Source: Mesorhizobium sp. CA14 (GTDB lineage: Bacteria > Pseudomonadota > Alphaproteobacteria > Rhizobiales > Rhizobiaceae). Taken from it: 49,952 nt of DNA. The DNA is taken from the NCBI RefSeq assembly GCF_020165195.1, contig NZ_JAIUHR010000035.1, forward strand, positions 1-49,952. Reading direction: 5' to 3'. The notes beneath the pieces are model-generated. The model was not told where the DNA came from, ran no database searches, and saw only the letters and a program-made list of their open reading frames with translations. Below are positions 33,219-41,430 of this stretch, piece by piece. Numbering within the stretch: position 1 is the stretch's first letter; each line of letters starts with the position of its first letter. The translations under genes and the position numbers were made by a program.

Positions 33219-34747
33219 TCGGCGGCCTCCTGGTGCTCGACGCCGGCCATGAGCAGGCCGAGCTCGCCTTCGGTCGCATCAGGACCGCGCTCGCCGACGA
33301 CCCGGCCGGCGAACATCACCAGGATGCGGTCGGACAGCGAGCGGATCTCGTCGAGTTCGACCGAGACCACCAGCACCGCCTTGCCCTGGTCGCGCATGGC
33401 GATCAGCCGCTTGTGGATGAATTCGATGGCGCCGACATCGACGCCGCGCGTTGGCTGGCCGACGATCAGCACGCCCGGATCCTGCTCCATCTCCCTGGCC
33501 AGAACGATCTTCTGCTGATTGCCGCCGGAGAAATTGGCTGTCTTCAGCCGCGGATTGCCGGGGCGGATGTCGTATTTCTCGATCTTGTCCTTCGCGTCGG
33601 CCATGATGGCATCGACGTCGAGGAACGGCCCCTTCAGATAGCGCTCGTCGTCATGATAGCCGAGGATCGAATTCTCGTTCTCCTCGAAGGCGAGCACCAA
33701 CCCGACATGATGGCGGTCCTCCGGCACGTGGGCAAGCCCACGGTCGCGCAATTCGCCGGGATCGGCCTTGCCGGTGAGATCGATCGGCTTGCCGTCGAGC
33801 ATAACCTCGCCGGAAACCGCATGCCTGATGCCGGAGATCGCTTCGAGCAGTTCGGACTGGCCGTTGCCGGCAACGCCAGCGATGCCGACGATCTCGCCGC
33901 CGCGCACGTCGAAGGAGACGTTGTCGACCATGGTGACGCCGCGCGAATCCTTCACCGTCAGGTTCTTGACCGAGAGTTTTACGGCGCCTGCTTCCGACTG
34001 GCCCTTCTCTACCCGCAGAAGCACGCGCCGGCCGACCATCAGCTCGGCCAGTTCGCCGACCGTGGTCTCCTTCGTCACCCGGGTCGCCACCATCGTGCCT
34101 TGGCGCATCACCGAAACCGTGTCGGTGATCGCCATGATCTCGCGCAGCTTGTGCGTGATGAGCACGATCGTTTTTCCCTGATCTTTCAATTGCTTGAGGA
34201 TGCGGAAGAGGTGGTCGGCCTCGGCCGGCGTCAACACGCCCGTCGGCTCGTCGAGGATCAGGATCTCGGCGCCGCGATAGAGCGCCTTGAGAATTTCGAC
34301 ACGCTGCTGCAGGCCGACTGGCAGCTCTTCGATGACGGCGTCGGGATCGACCTCGAGCCCGTATTCGCGCTCCAGCCGGTCGAGTTCCGAGCGCGCTTTG
34401 GCGATGCTGCTCTTCAGCAGCACATCGTTCTCGGCGCCGAGGATGACGTTCTCCAGCACCGTGAAATTGTCGACCAGCATGAAATGCTGGTGCACCATGC
34501 CGATGCCGAGCGCGATAGCATCGTTGGATGTGTTGATCGACACCGGCTTGCCGCCGACGCGGATTTCGCCGCTGTCGGCCTGGTAGAAACCGTACAGGAT
34601 CGACATCAGCGTCGACTTGCCGGCGCCGTTCTCCCCGACAATGCCGTGGATGGTGCCGCGCGCGACCTCCAGATTGATGTCGCGGTTGGCGCGTACGGCG
34701 CCAAAACTCTTGTTGATGCCTATGAGCTCGATTGCGGCTTGCGCCAT
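33215..34747 (-). CDS. Nucleoside-type ABC transporter ATP-binding protein (tandem NBDs)
   Basis: The 510-aa protein contains two ABC domains, as in sugar and nucleoside CUT2-like importers. The first has Walker A GENGAGKST near residue 37 and Walker B LILDEPTGVLTP. The second has a degenerate Walker A GVAGNGQSE near 293 and the signature SGGNQQKIVLARE near 405. It starts the operon ATPase-permease-permease-cdd-punA-deoA. The BMP gene lies 1.5 kb upstream on the same strand. Confidence 0.93.
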   Translation of the reverse strand: MAQAAIELIGINKSFGAVRANRDINLEVARGTIHGIVGENGAGKSTLMSILYGFYQADSGEIRVGGKPVSINTSNDAIALGIGMVHQHFMLVDNFTVLENVILGAENDVLLKSSIAKARSELDRLEREYGLEVDPDAVIEELPVGLQQRVEILKALYRGAEILILDEPTGVLTPAEADHLFRILKQLKDQGKTIVLITHKLREIMAITDTVSVMRQGTMVATRVTKETTVGELAELMVGRRVLLRVEKGQSEAGAVKLSVKNLTVKDSRGVTMVDNVSFDVRGGEIVGIAGVAGNGQSELLEAISGIRHAVSGEVMLDGKPIDLTGKADPGELRDRGLAHVPEDRHHVGLVLAFEENENSILGYHDDERYLKGPFLDVDAIMADAKDKIEKYDIRPGNPRLKTANFSGGNQQKIVLAREMEQDPGVLIVGQPTRGVDVGAIEFIHKRLIAMRDQGKAVLVVSVELDEIRSLSDRILVMFAGRVVGERGPDATEGELGLLMAGVEHQEAAE

Positions 34748-34939
34748 GCAGCCTGTCCCACTCGTTATTTTTTATCGCTTGGTCAAAATGCCTAGCATGA
34801 TGCCCCGCCCGTGCCAATTGGCCGGAACGCCATTCACTCTCGACAAATCCCCGCGCCCTTGTCAATTTCGAACCTGAGCAGGTTCCGCAAAAGTGTCCCA
34901 CGGTTTTGCGACCAGAATCTGCGAGAACCAACAGAGCAT

Positions 34940-34977
34940 AAGCAGATATTTCGTGGGCATCCCACGAATATCTGCTT
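34940..34977. repeat. Long intergenic hairpin between ABC ATPase and slyX genes
   Basis: Arms of 18 and 17 bp at 34940-34957 and 34961-34977 pair with a single bulged T around a CAT loop. They read AAGCAGATATTTCGTGGG and CCCACGAATATCTGCTT. It lies 35 bp before the slyX start and nearly 200 bp upstream of the divergent ATPase gene. It has no U-run, so it looks more like an operator, leader structure or mobile repeat than a terminator. Confidence 0.7.
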
Positions 34978-35011
34978 GAGTGGAGGCTTCACATTCGAAG
35001 GGTCGATTTGC

Positions 35012-35221
35012 ATGGCCATGCCTGACGATCGGTTGACGACGCTTGAAATCCGCGCCGCCGAGCAGGAAAAGACCATCGAGGAACTGTCCGGCCAGATCGC
35101 CGAGCAGTGGAAGGCGATCGAGCGCATGGAGCGCAAGCTCGCAGCCCTCGCCGACCGTTTCCTGGAATTGGAGGAGCAGACCGCCTCCGACGTTCCGGTG
35201 ACCAAGCCGCCGCATTGGTGA
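35012..35221 (+). CDS. slyX: SlyX family protein
   Basis: The 69-aa protein is a short coiled coil: R-L-T-T-L-E-I-R-A-A-E-Q-E-K-T-I-E-E-L then further heptads, ending in the conserved P-P-H-W (PPHY-like). SlyX is a small cytoplasmic protein of unknown function. Two ATGs (35012 and 35018) are possible; I use the first. The frame continues upstream without homology. It is followed after 22 bp by an anti-sigma-like membrane protein gene in the same direction. Confidence 0.85.
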   Translation: MAMPDDRLTTLEIRAAEQEKTIEELSGQIAEQWKAIERMERKLAALADRFLELEEQTASDVPVTKPPHW

Positions 35222-35243
35222 CGAGCCATGGGGAAAGACGGCC

Positions 35244-35651
35244 ATGTCTAGTGAAAGCGACCGTGTCGCGAGGGCCGGCGATTATGTCTTTGGCCTGATG
35301 AACGACAGGGAACGCGCCCGAGCCGAGCGCGACCTCGAGATCGACGCCGCCTTTCGCGACACGGTGCTGCGACTGGCCGAGCGCTTGCGCGTCTTCGATC
35401 CCGCGGGGCCTGACGAGCGCGGCAACCGCTGGGAGCTGGTCACGCAACGCCTTGCCGAACTGCCGCAGATGCAGACGCGGCTGGCTGGCGTCGCCGCCCG
35501 CGAGACGGAACCGCCGCCGCCGATGATCCACCGGCTCGAGCGCAAGCCCTATGGGGTCGGCCTGCATTCGCTCGGCGGCAGGCTGGGCTTTGTCATCGCG
35601 CTTGCCCTGGCGGCGGCCTTTGCGCTCGGCTATCTCGCCGGCACGCTATAG
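35244..35651 (+). CDS. Small RskA-like anti-sigma-factor-type membrane protein
   Basis: The 135-aa protein has an N-terminal segment A-G-D-Y-V-F-G-L-M-N-D-R-E-R-A-R-A-E-R-D-L resembling the sigma-binding domain of RskA-type anti-sigma factors, a Pro-rich linker (about 85-95) and one C-terminal transmembrane helix (113-134). The large periplasmic RskA domain is missing. No ECF sigma factor gene lies next to it. It may be an orphan or truncated anti-sigma, or use a distant partner. Co-direction with slyX suggests co-transcription. Confidence 0.6.
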   Translation: MSSESDRVARAGDYVFGLMNDRERARAERDLEIDAAFRDTVLRLAERLRVFDPAGPDERGNRWELVTQRLAELPQMQTRLAGVAARETEPPPPMIHRLERKPYGVGLHSLGGRLGFVIALALAAAFALGYLAGTL

Positions 35652-36104
35652 GTCACGTGACATCAGAAGCATCGGCGCGCCGTCCTGCTCGAAAGTCTCG
35701 ACTGCCGACCACCCGAGCGCTTCGTAAAAGCCGCGCGCCTGCCAGGTGTAGAGATAGAGCGTTCCGACACCGGCCGTCGCTGCATGGGCCTCGACGGTTC
35801 TGACCAGTGCCGTGCCGACACCGCCGCTTCGATAGGCTTCCTCGACGACCAGTCCGGCCAGCCATGGCGTCAGATTATGCGGCGAACTGATCTCGTCGCG
35901 GACGAGCAGGCAGCTCGCGACCGGCCGGCCACGGTCGCGGGCGACAAAAGCGGCCTCGAAGCCATCGCCGGCAATCAGCCCGCGCAGGCCGGCCATGTCC
36001 TCGTCGAGTGTCCGATCCGTGCCCTCGAAGAAAGCTTTGAGCCGAAGCCGTGCCGTCGATTCGACGTCGTCCTCGGCCATGCCTTCGATTGTCGGCTGCA
36101 TCAC
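35646..36104 (-). CDS. GNAT family N-acetyltransferase
   Basis: The 152-aa protein has the GNAT acetyl-CoA loop in V-E-E-A-Y-R-S-G-G-V-G-T-A-L-V-R-T near residue 90, followed by LYLYTWQARGFYEALGW, typical of the C-terminal half of the fold. Its last codons overlap the convergent RskA-like gene by 6 bp. The target amine is not predictable. A terminator lies between it and the upstream bmp gene, so it is not simply part of the transporter operon. Confidence 0.85.
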   Translation of the reverse strand: MMQPTIEGMAEDDVESTARLRLKAFFEGTDRTLDEDMAGLRGLIAGDGFEAAFVARDRGRPVASCLLVRDEISSPHNLTPWLAGLVVEEAYRSGGVGTALVRTVEAHAATAGVGTLYLYTWQARGFYEALGWSAVETFEQDGAPMLLMSRDL

Positions 36105-36120
36105 ACAGTCTCCAAACGAA

Positions 36121-36144
36121 ACCGCCGGGCGTTGGCCCGGCGGT
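36121..36144 (-). terminator. Intrinsic terminator downstream of the bmp gene
   Basis: ACCGCCGGGC and GCCCGGCGGT form a perfect 10-bp stem with a GTTG loop, followed on the minus strand by TTTCGTTT. It lies 55 bp after the bmp stop and only 17 bp before the GNAT start. Confidence 0.8.
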
Positions 36145-36158
36145 GAAACAAAAAGTCG

Positions 36159-36183
36159 GAGCGGTTCAATTGCTGAACCGCTC
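36159..36183. repeat. Second hairpin at the bmp 3' end
   Basis: GAGCGGTTCA and TGAACCGCTC form a perfect 10-bp stem around ATTGC. The GAGCGGTTC core also occurs in the second palindrome of the mosaic repeat at 27883, so this may be a remnant of that family. Confidence 0.65.
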
Positions 36184-36198
36184 TGGTTCAGCCGCAGA

Positions 36199-37188
36199 TC
36201 AATAGGGGCAGGCGTTGTCGGTGGTGTAGTCGTGCACCTGGACCTTGCCCGAGATGATGTCGGCCTTGGCCTTTTCGACGGCCGCCTTCATCTCATCGGT
36301 CACTAGCGCCTTGTTGTTGTCGTCCATGGCGTAGTCGACGCCGCCTTCCTTGAGGCCGAGATTTTCGAGGCCGCCTTTGAAGGTGCCGTTCTTGCCATCC
36401 ATGAAGGTATTGTAGACGGCAACGTCGACCCGCTTCATCATCGAGGTCAGCACCTTGCCCGGCTGCAGGCCGTTCTGGTTGGAATCGACGCCGATGCCGA
36501 GCTTGCCCGCATCCGCCGCGGCCTGCAGCACGCCGACGCCGGTGCCGCCGGCAGCCGCGTAGACCACGTCGGCGCCCTGGTCGATCTGCGTCTTGGCGAT
36601 CTCGCCGCCCTTGGTCGGGTCGTTCCAGGCGGCGGGCGTGTCGCCGGTCATGTTCTGGATGACGTCGGTCGCGCCGGCCGACTTGGCGCCGCCGACATAG
36701 CCGCATTCGAACTTGCGGATCAGCGGGATGTCCATGCCGCCGACGAAGCCGACCTTCTTCGACTTCGACGCCATCGCCGCCAGGATGCCTACGAGATAGG
36801 AACCTTCATTCTCCTTGAACACCAGCGAGCGGACATTGGGCAGGTCGACGGCGTCGTCGATGATGGCGAAATTCAGGTCGGGATAATCTTTCGCGACCGC
36901 TTTCAGCGCGTCTTCCCAGGCAAAGCCCGCCATGACGATCGGGTTGCGGCCGTCCTCGGCGAAGCGGCGCAGCGCCTGCTCGCGCTGCGAGGCGTTGGAG
37001 ACCTCGAATTCGACATAGGGAATGCCGGTCTCGGTCTTGAACTTCTCCGCGCCGTGATAGGCTGCCTCGTTGAAGGATTTGTCGAACTTGCCGCCCAGAT
37101 CATAGAGGATGGCCGGCTGGACATCCGCGGCGAAAGCCGGAAGAACCATTGCGGTTGCGGCCAGAAGGCCGAGAACGATACGTTTCAT
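36199..37188 (-). CDS. BMP family nucleoside ABC transporter substrate-binding protein
   Basis: The 329-aa protein has a signal peptide (residues 1-20, ending A-F-A-A) and the BmpA/TmpC/PnrA signatures YDLGGKFDKSFNEAAY near residue 28, GFAWEDAL near 88 and G-I-G-V-D-S-N-Q-N near 232. Such proteins bind purine and pyrimidine nucleosides in the periplasm. I start at the ATG at 37188; the longer frame is unmatched. It is the binding subunit for the importer at 31106-34747 even though two other genes and a terminator lie between. Confidence 0.9.
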   Translation of the reverse strand: MKRIVLGLLAATAMVLPAFAADVQPAILYDLGGKFDKSFNEAAYHGAEKFKTETGIPYVEFEVSNASQREQALRRFAEDGRNPIVMAGFAWEDALKAVAKDYPDLNFAIIDDAVDLPNVRSLVFKENEGSYLVGILAAMASKSKKVGFVGGMDIPLIRKFECGYVGGAKSAGATDVIQNMTGDTPAAWNDPTKGGEIAKTQIDQGADVVYAAAGGTGVGVLQAAADAGKLGIGVDSNQNGLQPGKVLTSMMKRVDVAVYNTFMDGKNGTFKGGLENLGLKEGGVDYAMDDNNKALVTDEMKAAVEKAKADIISGKVQVHDYTTDNACPY

Positions 37189-37424
37189 GTGATCCACACC
37201 CTGTCGGTTATTTTTCCGTTTTTGCACCGCCTGCCCGCCCGGTTCTCCGGCGGGCTTGCGGCGCCAGGCAGGAAGTGTTTTCCCCTCCCGCTCGAGGTCA
37301 ATCTGGCACGGCACGAAACAAAATTCACGTGGAATTTTGACCTGTTGGAAAAAGCGTTACCGGCGGTTGGACTCGGCGGTTTCGCCGTAGCCGACCGTCC
37401 GCAACAGCGTCAAAACAAGGGACT

Positions 37425-37751
37425 TCAGGGCGTCGGGGCGAATTCTGCGCCGCGGCGCTTGCGCCGGTAGCCGATGGCGTAGAGCAGGAAGGCAAGCACC
37501 GCGAACACCGCAAAACCGGGCTGCGCGAGCACCCAGGCGACGACGCCGTCCCAGACCAGCGGGCTTGCCTTGGCACGCACGAAAGTTTCGAAGGCCGCGC
37601 GGGTATCCGGCGAGGCCGCGAGCCAGCTTGCGTTGAGCGGCGTCATCACCAGCGCCGATGCCGCGACAGAGCGTGTCGTGTCGATCACCGCCATGATGAC
37701 GGAGATCGACAGCGCAATCATGGCTGCCAGCCGAAAGATGAAACGCAACAT
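37425..37751 (-). CDS. Small conserved membrane protein
   Basis: The 108-aa protein has two strong hydrophobic segments (about residues 6-26 and 70-92), a loop of some 40 residues between them and a basic Y-R-R-K-R-R tail pointing to the cytoplasm. I recognise it only as a rhizobial hypothetical protein. No pathway can be inferred from the neighbours. Confidence 0.7.
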   Translation of the reverse strand: MLRFIFRLAAMIALSISVIMAVIDTTRSVAASALVMTPLNASWLAASPDTRAAFETFVRAKASPLVWDGVVAWVLAQPGFAVFAVLAFLLYAIGYRRKRRGAEFAPTP

Positions 37752-37835
37752 CGACGCTCTCCCCGGGAACGCTCCCGTCTAGCCCGCAATCGACATAGAG
37801 CGTGCGTGGTTCCCACGCAATCGCGGCCCGTGAAA

Positions 37836-38531
37836 TTAGCGAGCCCGCGCAGGCTTATGCCGGTTCACCCGCCAGATGGCGAAAATCCCGCCGGCGATCG
37901 CGCCGACGATCAAGCCGCCCAGGCCGACAAAAGCCGCAAAAAATCCGCAGGCGCCCTCGAAACAGCTCATATGCGTCAGGTCCGCGATCAGCGAACCGGC
38001 GAAGAACCCGCCGCAGGCGCCGATCGCGCCGCCAAGGAGGATGCCGAGCAGCGCGGCAAGGATCGAGACCAAGACCGGCGGCCGTTCGGTCTCCGGATTG
38101 GCATAGACCGTCTCGGAGCCCGAGCCGTTGCGCAGGAGATAGATGCAGAGCAGGCCGATGGCGATCTCGGCCACGATGAAGCCCAGCGCCTCGACCGAGA
38201 ACACGAAGGCGTAGGACACATAGGCCTGGCGCAGGACGAGCCAGATGATGATGGCGATCTGCCAGATCGTGTAATGGCGCGGGAAGCGGGCCGAGCGGTT
38301 GAAGGCAAGGCCAAGCAGGTACAATCCCCACAGGATGGTGATCACGCCGCCGGCCAAGCCGCCATAGACGAGCAGGAATGCATTTTCCGGCAGGCTGAAG
38401 TCGCCGATCAGCCGCCAGTTCGCAATCAGGCCGTAGGCCGACAGGCCCATGACGATGACGAGCCACGCCACCGGGATGAAGGAAAGCCCGCTGTCCGGCC
38501 GCCCCGTGGGTTGCTGGTCGATCGACGCCAT
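37836..38531 (-). CDS. Multi-pass membrane protein, probable DUF2569 family
   Basis: The 231-aa protein starts at the ATG at 38531; the longer frame runs into the mosaic repeat. The first 150 residues carry four membrane helices with the Q-A-Y-V-S-Y-A-F segment and resemble DUF2569 proteins. A short linker leads to a Gly/Ala-rich C-terminal part (about 155-220) with two more helices and three cysteines, C-G-G-F and C-F-E-G-A-C-G. The C-terminal part looks added. Function unknown. Confidence 0.65.
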   Translation of the reverse strand: MASIDQQPTGRPDSGLSFIPVAWLVIVMGLSAYGLIANWRLIGDFSLPENAFLLVYGGLAGGVITILWGLYLLGLAFNRSARFPRHYTIWQIAIIIWLVLRQAYVSYAFVFSVEALGFIVAEIAIGLLCIYLLRNGSGSETVYANPETERPPVLVSILAALLGILLGGAIGACGGFFAGSLIADLTHMSCFEGACGFFAAFVGLGGLIVGAIAGGIFAIWRVNRHKPARAR

Positions 38532-38987
38532 GCCAGGACGATGCCCCTCGCCCAAGCAATTCCGGGAAGGCCGCCTGGCGGCTTTTCGTCGGAATTGCAA
38601 AAACCGAACCGGCAATTCCAGGGAAGCTCGCAACCGTTCACCGGGATTGCATGAAAAACAGAGATTTGGCGCAGTCGACAGCCGGGCGGAGGCGAAGTCA
38701 AGCATCACCGGTGGAGCATGATGGGCCTGTGCACATCATTCGAACGGATCGCCCCTCTTGACCCACGCCTCGGCTCTCTCCGCGGCAAAAGCCGCGGCAA
38801 TGCCATTATGGCTTGGCATTCGCTTTCGGATCGACTAGATGAGCCCCGCGCCTGTTTGCCTAGACGGCTATCGGCGCAGGGAAGGGTTGCCTGCCGGTTG
38901 AAGGCACCACATATCCGTTGAGGACTTCCCATGGGAGCATCTCCCCAACCCGCGCGGCGAAACCGGCCAGCGCGAGATGTCAAGGAC
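38532..38987. other. Non-coding stretch before tRNA-Ser
   Basis: No convincing gene lies here. The stretch holds a tandem mosaic repeat (38556-38650) and a perfect hairpin CCGCGGC-AAAA-GCCGCGG (38780-38797). The tRNA promoter must lie in the last 100 bp, but I cannot assign its boxes. A minus-strand frame through the tRNA is a known type of false gene. Confidence 0.6.
38556..38650. repeat. Tandem RIME-type mosaic repeats
   Basis: GCAATTCC (38556-38563) with GGAATTGC (38591-38598) forms one palindrome. GGCAATTCC (38611) with GGGATTGC (38643-38650) forms a second. Both belong to the same family as the elements at 9252 and 27823. Confidence 0.65.
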
Positions 38988-39077
38988 GGAGAGGTGGCCG
39001 AGTGGTTGAAGGCGCACGCCTGGAAAGTGTGTTTACGGGAAACCGTAACGCGGGTTCGAATCCCGCTCTCTCCGCCA
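38988..39077 (+). tRNA. tRNA-Ser (GGA anticodon)
   Basis: A 90-nt class II tRNA with encoded CCA. The acceptor arm starts GGAGAGG and pairs with TCTCTCC (one G-U). The D arm is GGCCGAGTGGTTGAAGGC, the anticodon loop CTGGAAA places GGA (Ser, UCC/UCU), the long variable arm contains ACGGGAAACCGT, and the T arm is GCGGG-TTCGAAT-CCCGC. Its 3' end is repeated at 46342, marking it as the integration site of the island that follows. Confidence 0.95.
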
Positions 39078-39078
39078 G
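39064..39078. repeat. attL-like direct repeat (3' end of tRNA-Ser)
   Basis: CGCTCTCTCCGCCAG here is repeated exactly at 46342-46356. Beyond it both copies continue with a similar AT-rich stretch (ATTTCATAATA, then a TTTCA...TTAG pattern). This is the arrangement left by site-specific integration into a tRNA 3' end. Confidence 0.75.
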
Positions 39079-39357
39079 CAGATTTCATAATAAACGAATT
39101 ATTTCAAGAAGTTAGCTAACTCATAGGAACGTTTCAAGGTCGAAGCGTCCTTAATCTGTGTAACAAACTGTCAGGAATCCGCTTAGTCCGCCATGACGTC
39201 GCTCAACGTCGAGGTGGTCAGCGTCCTGTTTGGGCCGTTTCCAGATTGTCCGCATGTGGCGGGCGGAAGTCGGTCAATGATAGTAACTTGCCCGGAGGGC
39301 GTCTGAGGATGATTCGCTAGAAAGTGAGCTTTCGCCGACTCCGGCTTAAGCCCCTTG

Positions 39358-40590
39358 TCACGACGAGACCAGCGCGTTAGCCATGCGCTCCAGCCCTCGA
39401 CGCAATAGAGGACGCGGACAGCCGACATTGAGGCGAATGAATCCTTCGCCACCGGGCCCATATATGCGGCCATCGTACAAATTGACCCCGGCACGATTGA
39501 CAAAGAACTTCTGAACTCCTTCCACCCGGCGATCGAGCGCGCGCGCATCCAACCACACTAGAAACGATGCGTCGGGCATCATCGGCGTAATTCCTGGAAG
39601 ATGTTCGCGGGCGAATTCGCAGACCAGATCGATGTTGTCGCCGATGTAGCGCGTCAGTTGGTCGAGCCATGGCGCACCGGTACTGTAAGCTACCTCCAAG
39701 GCGAGGCGGCCGAAAAAGTTCGCGTTCACCATGAATGAGGCCTGCATCGCGGCAAGAAGCTTGTGGCGGCGCGTTTTGTTCGCCACCGAAATGGTCGCTG
39801 AAGGAATGCCGGCCAGATTGAAAGTCTTCGTCGGCGCCGTGCAGATGAACGACTTCTCCGCCGCATCCTCCGAGATGGAGGAGAAGACGATGTGGGGCCG
39901 GTCGGACAATCTTATGTCGCAGTGAATGTCGTCGGAAATGACCAAAACCCCATAGCGCTCGCAAATAGCGTTCAGCGCCGTCAGTTCGTCGAGCGTCCAG
40001 GCCTTTCCGGCAGGATTGTGGGGATTGCAAAGCAGGAACACCTTGGCGCCGCTTGCCGCTAGCGTCTCGAAATCGTCGAGATCGAGCTCATATTTGTTGC
40101 CTTCCAGCTTCAGCCGGTTCGTAAGCAGAACCCGTCCGTTCCCCTGGACCACTTCGAAATAGGGCGAGTATACGGGCGCCTGCACGATGACGCCGTCACC
40201 CGGCTTGGTAAAGGTTCGTAGTATTGTCGCCATCGACGGCATGATCGCCGGCGCGGGAAGCAGCGTTTCCAGCTCCGGTGACCAATTGTGACGTCGCGCA
40301 AACCACGATTGCACGATCTCATAGTGGCGCGGATCGCGACGCGTGTAGCCGTAAATACCGTGGTCTGCCGCTTCGCGCAGCCGCGCGACGACGGTTTCCG
40401 GAGCCCGGAAATCCATATCCGCCGTCCATAGCGAGAGCAGGTCTTCGCCCTCGACCCGCGGGGAGAACTCATCCCATTGATTGGCCCATTTGACCGATCC
40501 GAATTGCTGGCGGTCGTGGATTTTGTCGAAATCCACTCCTGCAACGCTTGCTGCCGCGATCGACGGATTGGACGTGTCTGCACATGCCAT
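39358..40590 (-). CDS. MalY/PatB family PLP-dependent C-S lyase/aminotransferase
   Basis: The 410-aa fold-type I PLP enzyme has W-T-A-D-M-D-F near residue 57, CNPHNPAGKAW near 190, S-D-D-I-H-C-D near 218 and the PLP-lysine motif TAPTKTFNLAGIP near 253. This is the MalY/PatB family, which acts as cystathionine beta-lyase or cysteine-S-conjugate lyase. I take the ATG at 40590; a TTG five codons upstream is less likely. It is the last gene of the island's operon. A sulfur-containing amino acid brought in by the transporter would be a natural substrate. Confidence 0.88.
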   Translation of the reverse strand: MACADTSNPSIAAASVAGVDFDKIHDRQQFGSVKWANQWDEFSPRVEGEDLLSLWTADMDFRAPETVVARLREAADHGIYGYTRRDPRHYEIVQSWFARRHNWSPELETLLPAPAIMPSMATILRTFTKPGDGVIVQAPVYSPYFEVVQGNGRVLLTNRLKLEGNKYELDLDDFETLAASGAKVFLLCNPHNPAGKAWTLDELTALNAICERYGVLVISDDIHCDIRLSDRPHIVFSSISEDAAEKSFICTAPTKTFNLAGIPSATISVANKTRRHKLLAAMQASFMVNANFFGRLALEVAYSTGAPWLDQLTRYIGDNIDLVCEFAREHLPGITPMMPDASFLVWLDARALDRRVEGVQKFFVNRAGVNLYDGRIYGPGGEGFIRLNVGCPRPLLRRGLERMANALVSS

Positions 40591-40638
40591 TTGTAATGCC
40601 CGCAAAAGTCTGTTGTCGCGCTTGCCGCATTGCCGCGG

Positions 40639-41418
40639 CTATTTGAGGATTTGCGCCAGAAACTGGCGCGCCCTCTCCGATCGGGAATTGGCGAAGAACT
40701 CATGTGGTGTGTTCGCCTCAACGATCTCGCCGTGGTCCATAAACACCACTCGATCGGCTATCTCCCGCGCGAAGCCCATCTCGTGCGTGACGCAGAGCAT
40801 CGTCATGCCCTCGCTGGCGAGCGACACCATCGTGTCAAGGACCTCCTTTACCATCTCCGGATCGAGGGCGGAGGTCGGCTCGTCGAAGAGCATTACTCTT
40901 GGGTTCATGCAGAGGGCACGGGCAATCGCAGCGCGTTGCTGCTGGCCACCCGACAACTGCCCCGGATAGTTGGTCGCCTTTTCCGCGATCTTGACGCGAT
41001 CGAGATAATGGCGCGCCAATTGTTCTGCCGCCATCCGCGGCATCTTCCTCACCCACACCGGCGCAAGCATGCAATTCTCGAGCACCGTCAGGTGGGGAAA
41101 CAGATTGAAGTGCTGGAACACCATACCCACGTTGCTGCGGACTTCGTCTATCCTGCGGAGATCCTGCGCCACCGGCTTTCCGTTGACGATGATCTCGCCC
41201 GATTGATGCTCCTCGAGATGGTTTATGCATCGGATCATGGTCGATTTGCCCGACCCGGATGGGCCACAGATCACGACTCGCTGACCGCGAGGCACCGAGA
41301 GCTTGATGTTCTTGAGCGCATGGAACGAGCCGAACCATTTGTTAACGTCGCGCAGCTCGACGGCGACGACGGACTCGCCGGGTGCTTCCCTTCTCGGAGT
41401 GTACACTGCTTGAGGCAT
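40639..41418 (-). CDS. Polar amino-acid ABC transporter ATP-binding protein (AapP/GlnQ-like)
   Basis: The 259-aa ATPase shows Walker A GPSGSGKST near residue 54, the signature LSGGQQQRAAIARAL near 155 and Walker B MLFDEPTSALDPE, plus the family H-F-N-L-F-P-H Q-loop region. Its sequence is that of amino-acid importers. It lies 12 bp after the upstream permease stop and 48 bp before the lyase gene start. Confidence 0.93.
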   Translation of the reverse strand: MPQAVYTPRREAPGESVVAVELRDVNKWFGSFHALKNIKLSVPRGQRVVICGPSGSGKSTMIRCINHLEEHQSGEIIVNGKPVAQDLRRIDEVRSNVGMVFQHFNLFPHLTVLENCMLAPVWVRKMPRMAAEQLARHYLDRVKIAEKATNYPGQLSGGQQQRAAIARALCMNPRVMLFDEPTSALDPEMVKEVLDTMVSLASEGMTMLCVTHEMGFAREIADRVVFMDHGEIVEANTPHEFFANSRSERARQFLAQILK

Positions 41419-41430
41419 CGTCGTTCGTTC

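Noticed and set aside
37189..37424. A riboswitch upstream of the bmp gene
   Set aside because: The leader has GC-rich inverted segments, but I could not match it to a known purine, preQ1 or other aptamer core.
38705..39088. Minus-strand open frame of 127 codons over tRNA-Ser
   Set aside because: It is the antisense reading of the tRNA plus its flanks, a well-known source of false proteins in databases; no ribosome site or family match.
39183..39357. Possible transposase or integrase relic just inside the left island end
   Set aside because: The short minus-strand frame here continues out of frame over the lyase gene and shows no catalytic motif or inverted repeats.
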